From NCBI GenBank assembly GCA_023134935.1, contig JAGLUD010000106.1, positions 1 to 27,972 on the forward strand: a stretch of 27,972 nucleotides of DNA, read 5' to 3'. Below the pieces are notes generated by a model. The model ran no database searches and was not told the origin of the DNA. It saw only the letters and a list, made by a program, of their open reading frames with translations. Below, in pieces: positions 15,258 through 23,983 of the stretch (position 1 is the stretch's first letter; each line of letters opens with the position of its first letter). The translations under genes were made by a program, and so were the position numbers. Origin of the DNA: Paracoccaceae bacterium. Its GTDB lineage: Bacteria > Pseudomonadota > Alphaproteobacteria > Rhodobacterales > Rhodobacteraceae.

Positions 15258-15281
15258 ATCGGGGCGGCTAGCTGCCCCGAT
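15258..15281. other. Perfect hairpin between ctaC and ctaB
   Basis: ATCGGGGC and GCCCCGAT form a perfect 8-bp stem around GGCTAGCT, which can pair further with itself. No T-run follows on either strand, so it is probably an mRNA stability or partial-attenuation element separating abundant subunit II message from the assembly genes. Confidence 0.5.
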
Positions 15282-15298
15282 CCTTAATGGGCGAGAAT

Positions 15299-16255
15299 AT
15301 GACTGACGCAACCTACATGGCTGAAACGCAAGAATATGACGCGGAGTTTGGCGACTATGTCGACCTTCTAAAGCCGCGCGTCATGCGTTTGGTTATTTTC
15401 ACTGCGGCCGTTGGCTTGTTTACAGCACCCGTCGCTGTACATCCGATTATCGCATTTGCCACCATTTTGTGCATCGCGATTGGGGCAGGGGCCTCTGGTG
15501 CGTTGAACATGTGGTGGGATGCCGACATCGATGCCATCATGAAACGCACAACCAGCCGTCCGATCCCGTCGGGCCGCGTCACACGCGGCGAGGCGTTGGC
15601 GATTGGCTTAACGCTTTCGTTCATGTCAGTGATGATGCTGGGCCTTTTCGGTAACTTGTTTGCCGCTGGCCTGCTGGCTTTCACGATGTTCTTCTACGCC
15701 GTTGTTTATTCCATGTGGCTGAAACGCAGCACGCCCCACAACATCGTGATTGGTGGCGCCGCTGGCGCGTTCCCTCCGATGATCGGATGGGCCGTTGCAA
15801 CTGGTGGCGTCAGCATCGAGAGCATTCTGATGTTCGCGCTTATCTTCATCTGGACACCACCGCACTTCTGGGCGCTGGCGCTGTTCCGTAATGAGGATTA
15901 CAAAGCCGCCAAAATTCCAATGTTGCCTGTTACCAGCGGCACACGCGTAACGCGTCGCCATATATTGGCGTACTCGGTCCTGCTGGTTCCAATTGCAATC
16001 GCGCCTGCGTTTACGCAAATTGGCGGTCCGCTGTATTTCGCTGTGGCTATCGCGTTCAACGCTGTATTCCTTTTCGGCGCGTTCCGCCTTTGGCAGCGTA
16101 ATGACGAAGTAGCAGACGCGGATACATACCGCGCTGAAAAGCGTTTCTTCATGTTCTCCATCCTTTATCTTTTCGTCCACTTCGTCGCCTTGTTAGCCGA
16201 GGCCGCCCTGCGTGCCCTCGATCTTGGGTTCGCGAACTGGCCAGTGTGGTTCTGA
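15299..16255 (+). CDS. ctaB: Protoheme IX farnesyltransferase (heme O synthase)
   Basis: CtaB attaches a farnesyl group to heme B to make heme O, the precursor of heme A in the oxidase. The 318-residue membrane protein has the two aspartate-rich motifs of the UbiA superfamily: NMWWDADIDAIMKRT and the later RNEDYKAAKIPMLP. It also has the FGDYVDLLKPRV start of the first helix, SRPIPSGR after the first motif, and about nine hydrophobic segments. I place the start at the ATG at 15299 after GGGCGAG; an ATG at 15287 in the same frame would add four residues. The next gene begins 2 bases after its stop. Confidence 0.95.
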   Translation: MTDATYMAETQEYDAEFGDYVDLLKPRVMRLVIFTAAVGLFTAPVAVHPIIAFATILCIAIGAGASGALNMWWDADIDAIMKRTTSRPIPSGRVTRGEALAIGLTLSFMSVMMLGLFGNLFAAGLLAFTMFFYAVVYSMWLKRSTPHNIVIGGAAGAFPPMIGWAVATGGVSIESILMFALIFIWTPPHFWALALFRNEDYKAAKIPMLPVTSGTRVTRRHILAYSVLLVPIAIAPAFTQIGGPLYFAVAIAFNAVFLFGAFRLWQRNDEVADADTYRAEKRFFMFSILYLFVHFVALLAEAALRALDLGFANWPVWF

Positions 16256-16257
16256 TC

Positions 16258-16440
16258 ATGTCCGGTATTCATAAAGAACACGAGCTGCACACGCGCCGCA
16301 AAGGCCGTAATGCTTCCGTCGGGATCGCGCTCGCGTTGTTCGTTGGCCTGATTTTCGCCGTGAGCATCGTGAAACTTAGCCAACCACAGGGTGTGGATAT
16401 CAAAGCCCCGAACTTCAGCCTCGATGCGGTGACTGAATGA
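16258..16440 (+). CDS. Small single-pass membrane protein of the cta cluster (CoxF-like)
   Basis: The 60-residue protein has a charged N terminus (HKEHELHTRRKGRN), one hydrophobic segment at about residues 20-40, and a short soluble tail. It starts 2 bases after ctaB and overlaps ctaG by 4 bases (ATGA), so it is translated as part of the operon. Small proteins at this exact place between ctaB and ctaG are known in Paracoccus and other Rhodobacteraceae and are sometimes labelled CoxF. Their role is not established; help in assembly or stability of the oxidase or of CtaG is inferred from position only. Confidence 0.8.
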   Translation: MSGIHKEHELHTRRKGRNASVGIALALFVGLIFAVSIVKLSQPQGVDIKAPNFSLDAVTE

Positions 16441-17027
16441 GCGCATCCGCCAACAAACGTGTTGTCCTAAGCCTGGTCGCAATCGTTGCGTTCATGGGGG
16501 CGATGGGTCTTGCGGCGGTTCCATTCTACAACTGGTTTTGTTCGGTTACAGGGTATGGCGGCACGACAGCCGTTGCATCCTCAGGGCAGGCTGGCGAAAT
16601 CCTCGATCAGACGATGTCGATCCGCTTCGACGCCTCGAAAGAACGCGACATGCCATGGAGCTTCAAGCCCGTGCAGCGCGAAATGGAAATCCGTATAGGT
16701 GAAGTCGGTTTGGCTTTCTACGAAGCTCATAATCCGACCGATCGAGTTGTGGCAGGTACAGCAAGCTATAATGTTACGCCGCACACAGCTGGTGAATTTT
16801 TCACCAAAATCGACTGTTTCTGTTTTACCGAGCAAATATTGCAACCTGGCGAAACCGTGCAGATGCCCGTCACGTTCTACGTCGATCCGGAAATTGTTAA
16901 TGATCGCGACGGCAAATTCGTCAAATCGATCACACTATCCTATACATTCTATGAAACCGACCTACCGAGTGAACAAGCCAGCCTTGAGCAAACGGTAGAC
17001 GATACTACAAATTCTGCGGTAAACTGA
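16437..17027 (+). CDS. ctaG: Cytochrome c oxidase copper chaperone CtaG (Cox11)
   Basis: CtaG/Cox11 delivers copper to the CuB site of subunit I from the periplasmic face. The 196-residue protein has an N-terminal membrane anchor (about 8-28) followed by the conserved PFYNWFC (Cys35). The Cu-binding CFCF motif is at Cys127 and Cys129 (KIDCFCFTEQ), in an immunoglobulin-like domain, with GETVQMPVTFYVDP after it. Its length matches the family. Its ATG overlaps the stop of the small upstream protein. It is followed by subunit III after 33 bases. Confidence 0.95.
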   Translation: MSASANKRVVLSLVAIVAFMGAMGLAAVPFYNWFCSVTGYGGTTAVASSGQAGEILDQTMSIRFDASKERDMPWSFKPVQREMEIRIGEVGLAFYEAHNPTDRVVAGTASYNVTPHTAGEFFTKIDCFCFTEQILQPGETVQMPVTFYVDPEIVNDRDGKFVKSITLSYTFYETDLPSEQASLEQTVDDTTNSAVN

Positions 17028-17060
17028 CCGCGATTACGTCAAATAAAAGAGGGACCCAAC

Positions 17061-17858
17061 ATGGCGCATGAAAAAAATCACGATTACCACATTCTGGCAC
17101 CAAGCCCGTGGCCACTACTGGGCGCGTTTAGCGCGTTCATTATGTTCTTCGGCTCAGTGTTGTGGATGAACGACTCCGGCCTCGGGATGGCGATGGCACT
17201 TATCGGCTTCGCCGGTGTGCTTTACACAATGTATGTTTGGTGGGCAGAGGTTGTAGTCGAAGGCAACACTGGCGATCACACGCCGGTCGTTCAAATCGGC
17301 CTACGCTACGGCGTTATCCTTTTCATCACCTCCGAAGTCATGTTCTTCGTTGCTTGGTTCTGGGCTTTCTTCCGCGCCTCGCTTTTCCCGATTGCGGATT
17401 ATGCAGGCGGTGTTTGGCCACCAGAAGGTATCGAAACGCTGGACGCTTGGCATTTGCCATTGATCAACACGTTGATCCTGCTGTGTTCCGGTGCTGCTGC
17501 AACTTGGGCGCACCACGCGTTGGCGCATGATAATGATCGCAAAGGTTTGAAAAACGGCCTGATCCTTTCCATCCTGCTAGGTATGCTGTTCACAGTCTTC
17601 CAAGTCTACGAATACGCGCATGCGACCTTCAGCTTTGGCGGCAACGTCTACGGTGGCACGTTCTTCATGGCGACGGGTTTCCACGGTTTCCACGTGATCG
17701 TCGGCACGATCTTCTTGGCTATCTGCCTGTTCCGCGCCCAAAAAGGCCACTTCACCCAAGAAAGCCATATCGGCTTCGAGGCGGCTGCGTGGTACTGGCA
17801 CTTCGTTGATGTTGTATGGTTGTTCCTGTTCGCAGCAATCTACATCTGGGGTGGCTGA
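17061..17858 (+). CDS. ctaE: Cytochrome c oxidase subunit III
   Basis: The 265-residue protein is a typical seven-helix subunit III. It shows the [20 protein letters not shown] stretch in helix III, split here as [11 protein letters not shown] and AFFRASLFP, with the conserved acidic residue. The ATWAHHAL and [14 protein letters not shown] segments and a C-terminal [14 protein letters not shown] helix are also present. Subunit III stabilises the catalytic core and the D-channel proton uptake. The start ATG has GAGGGACC upstream. A strong terminator follows the gene, so SURF1 and the genes after it probably receive reduced read-through or have their own promoter. The DUF983 gene often seen next to it in related bacteria is absent here. 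Confidence 0.96.
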   Translation: MAHEKNHDYHILAPSPWPLLGAFSAFIMFFGSVLWMNDSGLGMAMALIGFAGVLYTMYVWWAEVVVEGNTGDHTPVVQIGLRYGVILFITSEVMFFVAWFWAFFRASLFPIADYAGGVWPPEGIETLDAWHLPLINTLILLCSGAAATWAHHALAHDNDRKGLKNGLILSILLGMLFTVFQVYEYAHATFSFGGNVYGGTFFMATGFHGFHVIVGTIFLAICLFRAQKGHFTQESHIGFEAAAWYWHFVDVVWLFLFAAIYIWGG

Positions 17859-17922
17859 TACCTGCCAGAGGGGGCGGTGCCTGTAAGGGTTCCATCAGCG
17901 CCCAACCTTCTCTATAGATTTC

Positions 17923-17958
17923 GCGCGAGTCCTTATCAAAGGGCTCGCGCTTTCGTTT
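17923..17958 (+). terminator. Intrinsic terminator after ctaE
   Basis: GCGCGAGTCCTT, loop ATCA, AAGGGCTCGCGC forms a 12-bp stem with one wobble pair. It is followed by TTTCGTTT, a slightly interrupted U-tract, just before the SURF1 ribosome binding site. It should end most oxidase transcripts. Confidence 0.75.
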
Positions 17959-17972
17959 GAACCGAGGTCCAT

Positions 17973-18638
17973 ATGAACCGACGCATCCCCTTGTTGATCT
18001 TTGGCCTGGTTGGCACCGCCATCCTGATGTCGCTGGGCTTTTGGCAATTGCAGCGTATGACATGGAAAGCCGGTATTTTGGCCGAGATCGACATACGGCT
18101 TGCCGAGCCGCCCGTTGCGTTACCGGCAAGCCCTGATCCGGTTGCAGATAAATACCTGCAAGTCGAGGTCACGGGCAGAATTGTTGACGGTGAACTACAC
18201 GTCCTGACCTTTGGTGACGGTGGTCCCGGGTTCCGTGTGATTGCGCCGATGGTTCTGGAAGATGGTCGCCGAATTTTGGTGGATCGTGGCTTCTTGCCTG
18301 AAGTAGAAAAGAACACTCCGCGGGCAGGTGGGGATGTTACCGCCGTCGGCTCGCTTGTCTGGCCACAAGAAACTGACAACTACATTCCTGACCCTAACCG
18401 TGAGAAAAACATCTGGTTCGCCCGAAACGTGGATTTGATGGCTGAAGCACTGGAATCCGAACAGGTAATGGTCGCCGTTTCACGAAGCACAAACAACGAC
18501 GGGATCACACCACAACGGGTGTCGGTTAACATTTCGAACCGACATTTGGAATACGTGATGACATGGTTTTCATTGGCCGCTATATGGGTCGGGATGACAG
18601 GATACGCACTTCGGCGTATCAAACCTAAAACATCGTGA
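17973..18638 (+). CDS. SURF1 family cytochrome oxidase assembly protein
   Basis: The 221-residue protein has the SURF1 layout. An N-terminal membrane helix (about 5-25) runs into GFWQLQRMTWK, then a periplasmic domain follows with VEVTGRIVDGE, then PGFRVIAPMVLEDGRRILVDRGF, split here as PGFRVIAPMVLEDG and RILVDRGF. The C-terminal helix (WFSLAAIWVGMTGYAL) is followed by a positively charged end. Surf1 proteins bind heme A and help insert it into subunit I. The start ATG at 17973 follows CGAGGTCC. It is the last oxidase assembly gene of the cluster and is followed after 15 bases by thrC, an arrangement I know from other Rhodobacterales. Confidence 0.93.
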   Translation: MNRRIPLLIFGLVGTAILMSLGFWQLQRMTWKAGILAEIDIRLAEPPVALPASPDPVADKYLQVEVTGRIVDGELHVLTFGDGGPGFRVIAPMVLEDGRRILVDRGFLPEVEKNTPRAGGDVTAVGSLVWPQETDNYIPDPNREKNIWFARNVDLMAEALESEQVMVAVSRSTNNDGITPQRVSVNISNRHLEYVMTWFSLAAIWVGMTGYALRRIKPKTS

Positions 18639-18653
18639 GTCGGAACAGATAAA

Positions 18654-20048
18654 ATGCGGTATATATCTACACGGGGCCAAGCACCCTCATTGAGTTTTGA
18701 AGAAGCAATGCTAACGGGTTTGGCCCGTGACGGCGGCCTGTATGTGCCCGAAAGCTGGCCACAGATGAGCCATGACGACATCGCCGCCCTTGCTGGCCTG
18801 TCGTATGAGGAAGTCGCCTTCCGTGTGATTAAACCATTCATCGGTGACACATTTAGCGACGATGAATTCCGCGAAATCCTCTCGAAGGCGTACGGAACCT
18901 TCATGCATGACGCCCGATGCCCGCTCGTGCAACTGGACTCGAACGACTACCTTCTGGAACTCCACCACGGCCCGACTTTGGCCTTCAAAGATGTTGCGAT
19001 GCAGCTGATAGGCCAGATGTTCGAGGTTGCCTTGAAGCGCCGCGGTGAACGCGTGACGATTGTTGGTGCAACATCGGGCGATACTGGATCTGCGGCTATC
19101 GAGGCGTTCGCAGGACTAGAATCCGTTGATGTGTTTATCATGTATCCACATGGCCGCGTGTCCGAAGTGCAGCGCCGTCAGATGACCACACCTGCCGCCG
19201 CCAACATCCATGCACTAGCAGTGGACGGTGATTTCGACGATTGCCAAGCGCAATTGAAGAACATGTTTAACGACTTTGAATTCCGCGACGGTGTGAAGCT
19301 GGCTGGTGTAAACTCCATCAACTGGGCGCGGGTTATGGCGCAAGTGGTTTACTACTTCACCTCCGCCGTGTCGCTGGGGTCACCACATCGTAAGGTTTCG
19401 TTTACAGTTCCGACAGGGAACTTCGGCGACATTTTCGCGGGTTACGTTGCCAAACGCATGGGCCTGCCTATTGACCGCCTCGTGATTGCCACCAATCAAA
19501 ACGACATCCTGCATCGCACGCTTGCCAGCGGTGACCACAGCAAAACGGGCGTAACCCCTTCTATCAGCCCGTCGATGGATATTCAGGTTTCGTCCAATTT
19601 TGAACGCCTGTTGTTCGACCTATATGACCGCGAAGGCCCTGCCGTTTCGCAGCTTATGGATGATCTGAATTCCAAAGGTGCATTCACCCTTTCGCAAGGC
19701 GCGTTGGGTCGCCTTCGGGATGAGTTCGATAGCGCAAATTGTTCCGAGGAAGAAACTTCGGCTACAATCCGCTTCGCGCAGGACCATTACGGTGAAATAG
19801 TTTGCCCACACACGGCTATCGCAATCAAGGCCGCCGCCGAGATGCGCGGTGACCCGGCTACACCAATGATTACGCTGTCGACAGCTCACGCTGCCAAATT
19901 CCCTGACGCGGTTGAGGCCGCATGCGGCATTCGCCCCGACTTACCACCACACATGGCAGGCCTTTTTGATCGACCAGAACGCGTTACTCGCGTCACTAAC
20001 GATTTGACGGCCATCAAAGACATCATCCGCAAAGGGATCAATACGTGA
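18654..20048 (+). CDS. thrC: Threonine synthase
   Basis: ThrC converts O-phosphohomoserine to threonine with pyridoxal phosphate. The 464-residue protein belongs to the longer, fungal/Gram-negative type. It opens with MRYISTRGQ and SFEEAMLTGLARDGGLYVPE. The PLP lysine is Lys112 in HHGPTLAFKD, and the phosphate loop region is GATSGDTGSAAIEAF. The later VPTGNFGDIFAGY and LSTAHAAKFPDAVE segments are typical. The start ATG has only a weak purine stretch upstream (CGGAACAG). The stop overlaps the GTG start of the M16 protease gene by 4 bases, so the two are coupled. Confidence 0.97.
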   Translation: MRYISTRGQAPSLSFEEAMLTGLARDGGLYVPESWPQMSHDDIAALAGLSYEEVAFRVIKPFIGDTFSDDEFREILSKAYGTFMHDARCPLVQLDSNDYLLELHHGPTLAFKDVAMQLIGQMFEVALKRRGERVTIVGATSGDTGSAAIEAFAGLESVDVFIMYPHGRVSEVQRRQMTTPAAANIHALAVDGDFDDCQAQLKNMFNDFEFRDGVKLAGVNSINWARVMAQVVYYFTSAVSLGSPHRKVSFTVPTGNFGDIFAGYVAKRMGLPIDRLVIATNQNDILHRTLASGDHSKTGVTPSISPSMDIQVSSNFERLLFDLYDREGPAVSQLMDDLNSKGAFTLSQGALGRLRDEFDSANCSEEETSATIRFAQDHYGEIVCPHTAIAIKAAAEMRGDPATPMITLSTAHAAKFPDAVEAACGIRPDLPPHMAGLFDRPERVTRVTNDLTAIKDIIRKGINT

Positions 20049-21307
20049 GCGTTCAAATGCACACCTTGTCGAACGGTTTCCGTATCGTCACAGAAAGCAT
20101 GCCCGGCCTGAAATCCGCTACCATCGGTATCTGGGTAGACGCCGGCGCACGCCATGAGCGCTTAGATCAAAACGGCATAGCGCATTTTCTGGAGCATATG
20201 GCCTTCAAGGGAACCAAGCGTCGCACGTCGTTGGATATCGCCGAGGCTATCGAAAACGTCGGTGGGTTTATTAACGCCTACACAAGCCGCGAAACGACTG
20301 CATACTACGCGCGAGTGCTGGAAGAACATGTACCGCTCGCACTCGATGTAATTTCGGACATCTTGCTGGAACCGGCGTTCGATCCACGCGAACTGGAAGT
20401 CGAGCGCGGTGTGATCTTGTCCGAAATCGGCCAATCTTTCGATACGCCGGACGATATCATTTTCGACTGGTTGCAAGAAACTGCGTTTCCTGATCAACCA
20501 ATGGGTCGCCCGATCCTAGGCCCAGCCGAGCGTGTAAAATCGTTCAGCCGTGAAAACCTGGCGGGGTTCGTGCAGGAATACTACGGGCCGGAGCAAATGA
20601 TTTTGGCTGCTGCGGGGGCCGTTGACCATGACGCCATCGTGCGTGAAGCTGAAAAGCTGTTCAGCCATCTGCCGCGCCGTACCGCCGCGATTGCCCCCAA
20701 AGCGAACTTTATCGGTGGCGAGAAGCGCGAGATCAAAGATCTGGAGCAGGCACACTTTACCTTCGCAATCGAGGCCCCGGGCTTTCGTGACGAAGACGTC
20801 TATACCGGCCAAATTTTCTCCACAGCATTCGGTGGCGGCATGTCTTCGCGCCTATTTCAGGAGGCTCGTGAAAAGCGTGGTCTATGCTATTCCATCTTCG
20901 CCTCGGCCAGCGCACACGAGGACACCGGAATGTTCACAGTTTACGCAGGCACCAGCGGTGACAAAGTTGCCGAGCTGGCAGACCTGACAATCACCGAATT
21001 ACGACGCGCAACCCAAGACATGAGCGATGTCGAGGTTGAACGTGCTCGCCAACAGATGAAGGCGGGAATGTTGATGGGGCTGGAAAGCCCCTCCGCCCGT
21101 TGTGAACGCATTGCTCGCATGGTTTCGGTGTGGAACCGCGTACCAGACCTTGAGGAAACCGTCGACAAAATCGAAGCAGTGACCACCCCTAAAGTTCGTG
21201 AGTTCGCTCAAAAGCTGTGCCTCACAGGCAAACCGGCGATGGCGCTTTATGGGCCGGTGGATAAAACACCGCCGTTAGCAACGCTTGCCGATAAACTCGT
21301 GGCATAG
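20045..21307 (+). CDS. M16 family zinc peptidase (mitochondrial processing peptidase-like)
   Basis: The 420-residue protein has the inverted zinc motif HFLEH at 47-51 and the third ligand at Glu127, exactly 76 residues after His51, as in M16B peptidases (HxxEH-x76-E). It continues with a GGGMSSRLFQEAREKRGLCYS segment (given in parts as GGGMSSRLFQE and REKRGLCYS), typical of the C-terminal half of the PMPCB-like fold. Alphaproteobacterial members are close to mitochondrial processing peptidase beta; their bacterial substrates are mostly unknown. No signal peptide is seen, so it is probably cytoplasmic. The start is a GTG inside the thrC stop. A GNAT gene follows after 2 bases, so the three genes probably share a transcript. 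Confidence 0.95.
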   Translation: MSVQMHTLSNGFRIVTESMPGLKSATIGIWVDAGARHERLDQNGIAHFLEHMAFKGTKRRTSLDIAEAIENVGGFINAYTSRETTAYYARVLEEHVPLALDVISDILLEPAFDPRELEVERGVILSEIGQSFDTPDDIIFDWLQETAFPDQPMGRPILGPAERVKSFSRENLAGFVQEYYGPEQMILAAAGAVDHDAIVREAEKLFSHLPRRTAAIAPKANFIGGEKREIKDLEQAHFTFAIEAPGFRDEDVYTGQIFSTAFGGGMSSRLFQEAREKRGLCYSIFASASAHEDTGMFTVYAGTSGDKVAELADLTITELRRATQDMSDVEVERARQQMKAGMLMGLESPSARCERIARMVSVWNRVPDLEETVDKIEAVTTPKVREFAQKLCLTGKPAMALYGPVDKTPPLATLADKLVA

Positions 21308-21309
21308 CG

Positions 21310-21888
21310 GTGTTCTTTCGGCCCAAAACCCAGATACTCCAGACCGAGCGTTTGGCGTTGCGCTTAGCCGAATCTGCCGACTACATCGAATGGGCAGACC
21401 TTCGTCGGGGTTCATCCGACTTTCTGCAGCCATGGGAGCCAGTGCGCGACAGCGCGTATCTGACACGCCGCTCGTTCCAGAATAGAGTAGTGTGGGCCAG
21501 ACGAATGGCCAAAGACGGCCGCGCCTTGAATATGCTGATATTTAGTCGCGACGACAGTCAACTGGTGGGCGGCATCACTCTTGATAATATTCAGGGTGGC
21601 GTGTCCAAGTCCGCCACTGTTGGTTATTGGATGGGCGAAAACTTCACACGTCAAGGCTACATGGCGGAGGCCCTGAATGCATCGGTTTTGCACGCATTCA
21701 CGGTCCTGGACATTAGTCGTATTCAGGCCGGCTGCCTGCCCGAAAACGCCCCCTCGCGTTCGTTGCTTGAGAAATCCGGTTTCAAATATGAAGGCGTTGC
21801 ACAAAGTTATTTGCAAATTGCTGGCCGCTGGCGCAACCATGTTTTATATGCGAATTTACGGCGTGATCGCCGTGGTCGTACGGATTAA
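21310..21888 (+). CDS. GNAT N-acetyltransferase, RimJ/RimL type
   Basis: The 192-residue protein has the RimJ/RimL-like GNAT fold. It opens with the strand TERLALRLAESADY and has FLQPWEPVR near residue 35, as in RimJ. The acetyl-CoA region is VGYWMGENFTRQGYMAEAL, split here as VGYWMGENFTRQG and YMAEAL, followed by GCLPENAPSRSLLEKSGF near the C terminus. RimJ-type enzymes acetylate ribosomal protein N termini, but the substrate here is not known. The start is a GTG 2 bases after the M16 peptidase stop; no ATG in frame would keep the first strand. Same gene pairing is common in Rhodobacterales. Confidence 0.88.
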   Translation: MFFRPKTQILQTERLALRLAESADYIEWADLRRGSSDFLQPWEPVRDSAYLTRRSFQNRVVWARRMAKDGRALNMLIFSRDDSQLVGGITLDNIQGGVSKSATVGYWMGENFTRQGYMAEALNASVLHAFTVLDISRIQAGCLPENAPSRSLLEKSGFKYEGVAQSYLQIAGRWRNHVLYANLRRDRRGRTD

Positions 21889-21916
21889 AACCACTTGAAT
21901 ATTGTCGGAGGGATGC

Positions 21917-23320
21917 ATGCCCCTGAACGAACCAACACCCGAATTCCTGTCAAAACTGGCGAGCATCACTGATTCCGCCACACCCGCAGCCCGTTATCTG
22001 GAAGAACCGCGTGGGCGGTATGAAGGGCAGGGTGTAGCGGTAGTGCGTCCACGCTCGGTGAACAAGGTTTCGGAAATCGTGCGCTTGTGTAATACGCATA
22101 AAGTTGGCGTCGTTCCTTATGGTGGCGGTACAGGGCTTGTCGGTGGTCAAACGTCAATTGCCGGACCGAAACCTGTAATCCTGTCGCTGGAACGACTGAA
22201 CTCCATCCGCGATGTTGACCCTGCCGACAACATTCTTACCGCCGAAGCGGGTGTGATTTTGGCGGACATCCAGAACGCAGCAGACGATGTGCAGCGCCTG
22301 TTCCCACTTTCACTAGCTTCTGAGGGTTCCTGCCAAATCGGCGGAAACCTTGCCACCAACGCGGGCGGTGTGAATGTACTGCGCTACGGAAACACCCGCG
22401 ATCTATGCCTCGGGATCGAAGCGGTCTTGCCTGATGGCAGCATTTTTGGCGGACTAAAGCGGCTGCGTAAAGACAACACGGGCTACAACTTGCGCAACCT
22501 TTTGATCGGTGCAGAGGGTACGCTGGGCATTATCACGGCAGCGACTTTGCGGCTTATGCCTAAACCGGTCGAGGTCGAAACGGCCTTCTTGGCCATCCCC
22601 AACCCGCAGGCCGGTGTGGAAATATTAAGCCGTCTGTCGACACAACTTGGCGAAGTGACTTCGGCGTTTGAGTTAATCCACCGCCAAGGTTTGGAGTTCC
22701 TGAACGAAACAGGAATCGAATTTACAGAGCCTCTTCCCTCAAACCCTGAATGGATGGTGCTGCTGGAATGCGGGGCCGGTGGGGATTCCGGCCTGAAGGA
22801 TAATCTGGAACGAATATTGGGCGATGCATTCGACGCGGGGCTGATAGCCGACGCCGTCTTGGCGCAAAACGAGGCGCAACGGCAGGCATTCTGGAATATC
22901 CGCGAACATATCCCAGTGGCTAACCGTAGGATCGGCGTGATCTCTTCACATGATATTTCGGTTCCTGTCAGTCAAGTCCCCGATTTTATCAAGCGTACGG
23001 CGCAAATGGTGAAATCCATTAACCCGAAGTTCAGGATAAATTGCTTTGGCCATCTGGGTGACGGTAATTTGCACTACAACATTTACCCTCCAAAGGGTGC
23101 GAAGCGTGCGGAATTCGATGGCATCCGCGCATCGTTGGCCAGAAATGTCTATGAACTGGTGGATGGCTTTGGTGGTTCTTTCAGTGCCGAACACGGGATT
23201 GGGCGTATGAAGAAAGCGGACCTGTTGAAATACAGCGATCCGGCGAAACTGACAGCTATGCGGGCAATTAAAAGCGCGCTGGACCCGAACGGAATCATGA
23301 ACCCCGGTGCCGTAATCTAA
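21917..23320 (+). CDS. FAD-linked dehydrogenase, GlcD / D-2-hydroxyacid type
   Basis: This 467-residue flavoprotein has an N-terminal PCMH FAD-binding domain with PYGGGTGLVGGQT at 67-79 and the later GSCQIGGNLATNAGG and LLIGAEGTLGIIT segments. A C-terminal FAD-oxidase domain shows FGHLGDGNLHYN and SAEHGIGRMK, which supply metal- and substrate-binding histidines. The family covers D-lactate dehydrogenase, D-2-hydroxyglutarate dehydrogenase and glycolate oxidase subunit GlcD. The single-gene setting argues against GlcDEF, but the substrate is open; D-2-hydroxyglutarate or D-lactate are the best guesses. I start at the ATG at 21917 with CGGAGGG 4 bases upstream; a TTG at 21902 would add five residues across that site. 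A terminator follows directly. Confidence 0.9.
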   Translation: MPLNEPTPEFLSKLASITDSATPAARYLEEPRGRYEGQGVAVVRPRSVNKVSEIVRLCNTHKVGVVPYGGGTGLVGGQTSIAGPKPVILSLERLNSIRDVDPADNILTAEAGVILADIQNAADDVQRLFPLSLASEGSCQIGGNLATNAGGVNVLRYGNTRDLCLGIEAVLPDGSIFGGLKRLRKDNTGYNLRNLLIGAEGTLGIITAATLRLMPKPVEVETAFLAIPNPQAGVEILSRLSTQLGEVTSAFELIHRQGLEFLNETGIEFTEPLPSNPEWMVLLECGAGGDSGLKDNLERILGDAFDAGLIADAVLAQNEAQRQAFWNIREHIPVANRRIGVISSHDISVPVSQVPDFIKRTAQMVKSINPKFRINCFGHLGDGNLHYNIYPPKGAKRAEFDGIRASLARNVYELVDGFGGSFSAEHGIGRMKKADLLKYSDPAKLTAMRAIKSALDPNGIMNPGAVI

Positions 23321-23353
23321 AATGCTCCGCCGGAGGGGACCAGCGGAGCATTT
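23320..23353. terminator. Bidirectional intrinsic terminator
   Basis: AAATGCTCCGC pairs perfectly with GCGGAGCATTT around CGGAGGGGACCA. The stem ends in A/T runs on both sides, so it can stop the plus-strand dehydrogenase transcript and the minus-strand apt operon transcript. The bases from 23354 to 23443 show nothing else. Confidence 0.8.
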
Positions 23354-23443
23354 CTACCAGTCGAAACTGATGCAAGCAGCACCCAATTCTCGTGGGGTGA
23401 CGATGTTTTGCCATAGAATGGTTAACAAGGAGTTAGCGGATCG

Positions 23444-23983
23444 TTACGCGCCTTCGAAATCGCAAAGGATATGAACATCCATTCCCATTTCCTCAAGCTT
23501 TTTGCGACCGCCGAGTTCCGGTAGGTCGATCACAAAAGCACAGCTTAAGACGACACCGCCCATACGCTCAATCAGTTTGATACCCGCTTCGGCAGTACCA
23601 CCGGTTGCCAACAAATCATCGACAAGCAGGATTTTCTCGCCTGGTTGAATGGCGTCATGATGCACCTCCATCACGGCTTCGCCGTATTCTAGCGAATATT
23701 CCTGCTCGATCGTTTTACCGGGCAGTTTGCCCTTCTTACGGATAGGCACGAACCCTTTCGACAGCTGGTGCGCGATCGCACCACCAAGGATAAACCCGCG
23801 TGCTTCCAGCCCAACGACCTTGTCGATCTGTTCCCCTGCGTAGGGGTGCAACAGCTGGTCGATGGCCATGCGGAAGCCGCGCGGATCACCGAATAGTGTC
23901 GTCACATCGCGAAACATGATCCCTTCGTGTGGAAAATCGGGGATAGTGCGGATGTAGTCTTTGACTGTTTTATTTCTGGGCAT
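23444..23983 (-). CDS. apt: Adenine phosphoribosyltransferase
   Basis: Apt makes AMP from adenine and PRPP. The 179-residue protein has the family opening ([20 protein letters not shown], split here as [11 protein letters not shown] and IMFRDVTTL). It also has [17 protein letters not shown] and the PRPP-binding [14 protein letters not shown] at about 118-131. The start ATG has GGAGGGG 4 bases upstream, inside the end of the NadR-like gene, which it overlaps by 14 bases. It is the last gene of a probable operon with MTA phosphorylase, which releases adenine, so the two would act in sequence to recover adenine from polyamine and quorum-signal synthesis. Confidence 0.97.
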   Translation of the reverse strand: MPRNKTVKDYIRTIPDFPHEGIMFRDVTTLFGDPRGFRMAIDQLLHPYAGEQIDKVVGLEARGFILGGAIAHQLSKGFVPIRKKGKLPGKTIEQEYSLEYGEAVMEVHHDAIQPGEKILLVDDLLATGGTAEAGIKLIERMGGVVLSCAFVIDLPELGGRKKLEEMGMDVHILCDFEGA

